Below are positions 60,536 to 64,000 of a stretch of 64,000 nucleotides of DNA, in pieces. The DNA is from Chitinophagales bacterium (lineage in GTDB: Bacteria > Bacteroidota > Bacteroidia > Chitinophagales > CAIOSU01): positions 26,056-90,055 of the forward strand of contig JBBDNB010000032.1 in assembly GCA_040877935.1 (NCBI GenBank). Direction: 5' to 3'. Numbering within the stretch: the stretch's first letter is position 1; the number at the start of each line of letters is the position of its first letter. Made by a program: the position numbers and the translations under genes. The notes below the pieces were generated by a model. It was not told the DNA's origin. It saw only the letters and a program-made list of their open reading frames with translations, and did no database searches.

Positions 60536-60568
60536 CAAAGGTAAGTATTTCTATTAATTTATTGCAAA
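60536..60568 (-). promoter_or_regulatory. Bacteroidota-type promoter of the small SprB-repeat gene
   Basis: On the minus strand TTTG (60565-60568), a 21-bp spacer and TACCTTTG (60536-60543) match the -33/-7 consensus at optimal spacing. The start codon is 33 bp downstream. Confidence 0.8.
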
Positions 60569-60615
60569 GTGAGCTATTTATTGCGCATTAAACCCGAATT
60601 ATGCAAAACATAAAA

Positions 60616-60649
60616 GGAAATGCCCCTCACCGCAGCAAGAGACATTTCC
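60616..60649 (-). terminator. terminator of the PspC/DUF2807 gene
   Basis: GGAAATG and CATTTCC arms (60616-60622 and 60643-60649) with a GC-rich loop, followed on the minus strand by CTTTTATG. The stem is 7 bp. It lies 27 bp downstream of the stop codon. Confidence 0.55.
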
Positions 60650-60676
60650 CAACAATAGGAACGAAAAGGGTATTGT

Positions 60677-62854
60677 TTATTGAATCGGCTTTATGGATGA
60701 AAAACCGGACACATCCGATACTATTTCAGGCAATCCTTTATAATTCAAACTACTGGCTCCTGAAACCTTTGCATCTAATTTGTCTGTTACCCAGACATCT
60801 ACTTTGCTGGCACCTGCAATTTTAACTTTTGCATTTTCGGTCCTAAAGGCTGTCCCATCCAATTTAGAGGCACCGTTTATTTCCAAATAAAGCTTTTCAC
60901 TCTCCCCCTCTAAATTGACTTTTGCTGCACCATTGATTTCCAGGTTGAGTTCCTCCGCTTGAATATCAATTCTGCAATTATTGGCTCCTGAAATACGCAT
61001 GTCCATTTTGCTGTTTTCAAAGCCTTTAATCGATGCATCTGCAACACTGTTGAGTTCGAGCTCAGAAAGTTCGGGCATTTGCAGGTTGATTTTTGTCTGC
61101 CTGTCGAAGAAGCCGCTGCGCTTTTTGTTTTCAATTTGCAGTCGATTGTTTTTAACAGAATATTCAATCTCATTTTCCCCATCACTTTGCAATAAAAAGG
61201 GCCCTTCCGAAATGTGAATATCAAAAGCCCCATTGGCTTCAACCTCTGTAAAATCTTCATTCAAAATCAATTCCTCCATGGAAAAATTTTGTTGACGGTT
61301 TAAAGCAACACCATTACAATCTATGCATGTGAGTCCGGCAGGTCGCATTTCCCAGGTATAGCCAATCATATTTCCATCATAGGTGTTGGTCACATTTTTG
61401 ATATCATAAATCACTGATTTAGAACTTTCGGCTAAATATACTTGTGCCCCCAGTGGCAGCCTTAGATGTAATTGTACTTCCTGTCCGCGCAGTTTTTCAG
61501 GGTCTTCAATCGGGAAGTGTGCAGGAATGCGCAGCACTGAATCTTGCATACTGATATTAAACTGTATGGATTCCTGCCTGTCGAATGCCTGGCCTCTTGA
61601 ACTGCCTTTAGCCTTTGTGATGATCTCTAAAAAAGCTGTTTCATCCGGGCTTTGTAAAACATCTAATTTTACTTTATCCCCGAGCCAAAGCATGTCCTCA
61701 TCTACAATGTATTCATCGCGATTGAAAAAATAGACAACTGGTTTTCCTGCCGGTGCTATTTTTTGTCCTTCAAGATGTATGCGCTGTGATTCCGGCAATT
61801 GAAGCATTACTTTTTTACTTCCGCTGCTGCTGCTTGAAAAACAAGTGGCAGTATATGCAGAAAGTGCAATTATGCTAATTAGCGTAATGAAAAAGACCAG
61901 AATCATGCTTTTTGAAAACACAGGAATTCTGAAGCGCCTGCCACCAAGAAATCGCAAGCCCAAGTATATCAGGGTTAAAAGCGGAATGAGCACTAGGGTT
62001 AAAATTGTGATATAACTCCAATATTTGTGGATGCTGTTTTCAAAATAAAAATCTGAAAAGGTCATTAGTGAAGCATCACCTGAAAACAAAAATACAAGCG
62101 GAACTACAAGCAATGCAGTGAGTGCGATACTTCCAATAATCACAAAGAGGAGACCTGCAATTTTTAGAATGGCTTTTAACAATACATAGAGTACGTTTAA
62201 AATATTGCTTACCAGTTCTTTAGCTAGTCCTGTTATCTTATTGGCGGATTGATTTCCGTCAATGTTTTTTTTTATGTTGTCAAACTCTTCTTTGATGGTT
62301 TTTTCAATATTAGAAACATTGATAGCTTCGCCACGCATATGCAGCTTGTCAGAAGCTGTTTTAGCCTCTGGAATAACGATCCACAAAATGATGTAGAGCA
62401 AGAAACCGGAACCAAATCCAAAGAATGCAATCAGGAAAATTAGGCGCAGAAAAATAGGATCAGAAATTCCAAGATAGGCACTGATTCCAGAGCACACACC
62501 CCCTACTATTGAGTTTTCAGTGTCGCGAAATAATTTTCTCGGGTATTTCTTGCCTTTAGTAGGGGCGGGCTCAGCTTCCAACTCATCTTCGATTGTTTCA
62601 AAATCCTCAGGACGTCCCATCACTTCTATTACAGCTTCAACATCAGCAAGGCTAATGACCTGTTTTGTATTGCTTAGTTTTTCGGAAAACATTTCGGCAA
62701 TGCGCGCCTCAATATCAGATGTGATTTCATCTGCACCCTCCATTCCTTCGAAGCGGTTGGCTATTGCTTTCAGGTAATTGCTGAGTTTTTCATATGCTAT
62801 TTCATCGATTTGAAAAACCAGGCTGTTGAGGTTTATACTTAATGTCTTATTCAT
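60677..62854 (-). CDS. PspC-domain protein with C-terminal DUF2807 (head GIN) domain
   Basis: 725 residues. Helical N-terminus (about 1-100), PspC domain with a membrane segment (about 105-165, VGGVCSGISAYLGISDPIFL), further membrane helices around 215-320, then a periplasmic region and a right-handed beta-helix-like DUF2807 domain (about 530-715, ELELNSVADASIKGF, LEINGASKLDG, KIAGASKVDVW). PspC proteins act in envelope-stress signalling. It overlaps the PadR-type regulator gene by 8 bp, which suggests co-regulation. The function in Bacteroidota is not established. Confidence 0.85.
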   Translation of the reverse strand: MNKTLSINLNSLVFQIDEIAYEKLSNYLKAIANRFEGMEGADEITSDIEARIAEMFSEKLSNTKQVISLADVEAVIEVMGRPEDFETIEDELEAEPAPTKGKKYPRKLFRDTENSIVGGVCSGISAYLGISDPIFLRLIFLIAFFGFGSGFLLYIILWIVIPEAKTASDKLHMRGEAINVSNIEKTIKEEFDNIKKNIDGNQSANKITGLAKELVSNILNVLYVLLKAILKIAGLLFVIIGSIALTALLVVPLVFLFSGDASLMTFSDFYFENSIHKYWSYITILTLVLIPLLTLIYLGLRFLGGRRFRIPVFSKSMILVFFITLISIIALSAYTATCFSSSSSGSKKVMLQLPESQRIHLEGQKIAPAGKPVVYFFNRDEYIVDEDMLWLGDKVKLDVLQSPDETAFLEIITKAKGSSRGQAFDRQESIQFNISMQDSVLRIPAHFPIEDPEKLRGQEVQLHLRLPLGAQVYLAESSKSVIYDIKNVTNTYDGNMIGYTWEMRPAGLTCIDCNGVALNRQQNFSMEELILNEDFTEVEANGAFDIHISEGPFLLQSDGENEIEYSVKNNRLQIENKKRSGFFDRQTKINLQMPELSELELNSVADASIKGFENSKMDMRISGANNCRIDIQAEELNLEINGAAKVNLEGESEKLYLEINGASKLDGTAFRTENAKVKIAGASKVDVWVTDKLDAKVSGASSLNYKGLPEIVSDVSGFSSIKPIQ

Positions 62855-63194
62855 TGTCTTTAGATTTATTGATTGATGTAGTGACTTTTACGGCATAGTG
62901 CAATTCATTCCATGTGGCTTCCAGTTCCAGGAGAAAGGTTTTACCGATCTCCGTCAGTTGATAGTATTTGCGCGGTGGTCCTGAAGTTGATTCTTTCCAC
63001 TTGTAGCTGAGCAAACCGGCATTTTTGAGCCTGGTAAGCAGCGGATACAAGGTGCCTTCTACAACGATCAGTTTTGCATCTTTCAGTATTTCCAGGATAT
63101 CCGAGGCATAGAGCTCCTTACTGGAAATCACCGAAAGAATACAGTATTCCAACACCCCTTTGCGCATCTGTATTTTAGTGTTTTCTAAGTTCAT
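62847..63194 (-). CDS. PadR-family transcriptional regulator
   Basis: 115 residues with a winged helix-turn-helix: MRKGVLEYCILSVISSKELY, ASDILEILKDAKLIVVEGTL, YPLLTRLKNAGLLSYKWKES and PPRKYYQLTEIGKTFLLELE match PadR. It typically represses a neighbouring operon. It overlaps the PspC/DUF2807 gene by 8 bp and is probably the first gene of that unit, so it likely regulates itself and the envelope protein. No operator site was identified. Confidence 0.9.
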   Translation of the reverse strand: MNLENTKIQMRKGVLEYCILSVISSKELYASDILEILKDAKLIVVEGTLYPLLTRLKNAGLLSYKWKESTSGPPRKYYQLTEIGKTFLLELEATWNELHYAVKVTTSINKSKDNE

Positions 63195-63205
63195 TCGATT
63201 TCATT

Positions 63206-63538
63206 TTACATTAGTTTAAAATTGATGATAATATTGTAGAGTTTGTTTGTATCCAGTTGATTCAAGATAATATTACTCATTTGTTGCTGAATGGCCTTTT
63301 TAAATATTTCGTACTGACTTTCTACAGCATTTATTTCAACTCTTCCCGTTGAATCAACCTGGAATGTTACTATTACCTGATCGCTTAAATTGTCGGACCG
63401 GGCAGCATCAGGATATTTTATGTATTGCTCAATATCTATACGCTGATGTATATCGGATTTTTCTTTTGCACTTAAATCGTTTTGCTGAATAAGCAAAAAT
63501 GAAATGATTAATGCGAGGCTTAAAATTTTAGTTTTCAT
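63206..63538 (-). CDS. small TonB-C-like secreted protein
   Basis: 110 residues from the ATG at 63538. Signal peptide (about 1-22, ending DLSA), then a domain like the C-terminal domain of TonB: IKYPDAARSDNLSDQVIVTF, QVDSTGRVEINAVESQYEIF. There is no proline-rich spacer or transmembrane anchor, so it is not a full energy transducer. It lies 11 bp upstream of the PadR gene on the same strand. Role unknown. Confidence 0.7.
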   Translation of the reverse strand: MKTKILSLALIISFLLIQQNDLSAKEKSDIHQRIDIEQYIKYPDAARSDNLSDQVIVTFQVDSTGRVEINAVESQYEIFKKAIQQQMSNIILNQLDTNKLYNIIINFKLM

Positions 63539-63751
63539 GATTTTTTGTTTTTTAGTTTTAGAAATTGACAACACAAAGATATGAACAAAAAAAGGTACTA
63601 TGCAACACAAAGTACTGTATGAAATGAAATAATTTCCATTTAGTGATGAGAAAATTACAGAAACCCTTTACTTAAAAGGCTTTTGGCTTAATAATATTTT
63701 TTGAAAAAAAGTGGATTTATGCGGAAAGATCAAACAAATAGACTGATTAGA

Positions 63752-63774
63752 AACGAAGGGCTGCACCCTTCGTT
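63752..63774. repeat. hairpin in the right-end intergenic region
   Basis: AACGAAGGG (63752-63760) and CCCTTCGTT (63766-63774) form a 9-bp stem with loop CTGCA; a short CCCC-TTT-GGGG unit follows near 63787-63797. Likely a repeat or transcript-stability element. The 390-bp region 63611-64000 otherwise shows no gene. Confidence 0.55.
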
Positions 63775-63867
63775 CAGTAAATGTCACCCCTTTGGGGCTC
63801 AGGAAATTGTAAAAAATAAAGGTTGTTGCCTTTGTTTCTCATGGCATATCCTTTCTCTAAAGTGAAG

Positions 63868-63917
63868 TTATATTTGGCTGTAAGTACATTTTTCACCCTA
63901 CTTATAGCCAAATATAA
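63868..63917. repeat. 19-bp long inverted repeat near the window end
   Basis: TTATATTTGGCTGTAAGTA (63868-63886) and TACTTATAGCCAAATATAA (63899-63917) are reverse complements except for one G-T pair, with a 12-base loop. It is too long for chance and could be a terminator, an IS end or a structured RNA; no adjacent gene decides. Confidence 0.7.
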
Positions 63918-64000
63918 TTAAAGTAAAAACAAGTTTTTTTGCCTGTAAATAGTGTCTGGTCGAAAAGCACCATAAATCTAAGATTCCATTAATTTTTCAA

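Overview
The window comes from a Bacteroidota (Cytophagales/Saprospirales/Flavobacteriales-like) chromosome. The evidence is the recurring Bacteroidota -7 promoter box TAnnTTTG, three secreted proteins with type IX secretion (T9SS) C-terminal sorting domains and SprB-type repeats, a PorE-like envelope protein, a TonB-dependent receptor/DUF4249 lipoprotein pair, a split transketolase, IcmF, and a B12-dependent ribonucleotide reductase. The DNA is A+T-rich by eye, and gene order is that of a free-living heterotroph. No rRNA, prophage, intact transposase or CRISPR array was seen. The genus cannot be fixed from the sequence alone.

Layout. 0-5 kb: a WecA/MraY-type sugar-phosphate transferase, then a tryptophan-degradation block (tryptophan 2,3-dioxygenase facing an SDR / 2-aminomuconic-semialdehyde dehydrogenase / RidA-type deaminase operon). 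5-14.6 kb: DNA polymerase I, the PorE-like OmpA protein, a 252-bp MITE-like element, an ALDH-lipoprotein-pdxH operon and arginine deiminase. 14.6-21.4 kb: DUF4249/TonB receptor pair, a sensor histidine kinase and an ECF sigma / probable anti-sigma / periplasmic protein operon. 21.5-26.1 kb: a split transketolase whose halves are separated by two tandem secreted VWA-domain genes. 26.2-27.7 kb: a toxin-antitoxin island made of two repeat units (YoeB type and HicBA type), with hicA interrupted by a palindromic element. 27.8-36.7 kb: IcmF, a CoA-type Nudix hydrolase coupled to a small HExxH protein, a ParE-type TA module between repeats, and NrdJ. 36.9-44.2 kb: cupin, membrane-anchored CXXCH protein, a small membrane protein, an FtsX-type ABC pair, YkuK, GDPD and a PhoD-SprB-T9SS fusion. 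44.2-53.5 kb: two tRNAs (CAU, most likely Ile2; Gln-UUG), HAD phosphatase, LysM protein, DegT aminotransferase, LPG-synthase-like membrane protein, RecX, MFS, ankyrin protein, heme A synthase and a MORN-like protein. 53.6-63.5 kb: two paralogous SprB-repeat T9SS proteins of very different length, then TonB-like protein, PadR and PspC/DUF2807 genes.

The most unusual material is the toxin-antitoxin island (two units sharing promoter leader and hicA tail but carrying different toxin cargo, with an in-frame palindromic insertion in hicA). Next are the MITE-like element with relic ends elsewhere in the window, the VWA pair inside the transketolase operon, the HExxH protein translationally coupled to a Nudix hydrolase, and the repeat-block correspondence between the two SprB-repeat proteins. 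Several apparent TTG starts lie inside -7 promoter boxes; for these genes the downstream ATG was chosen.
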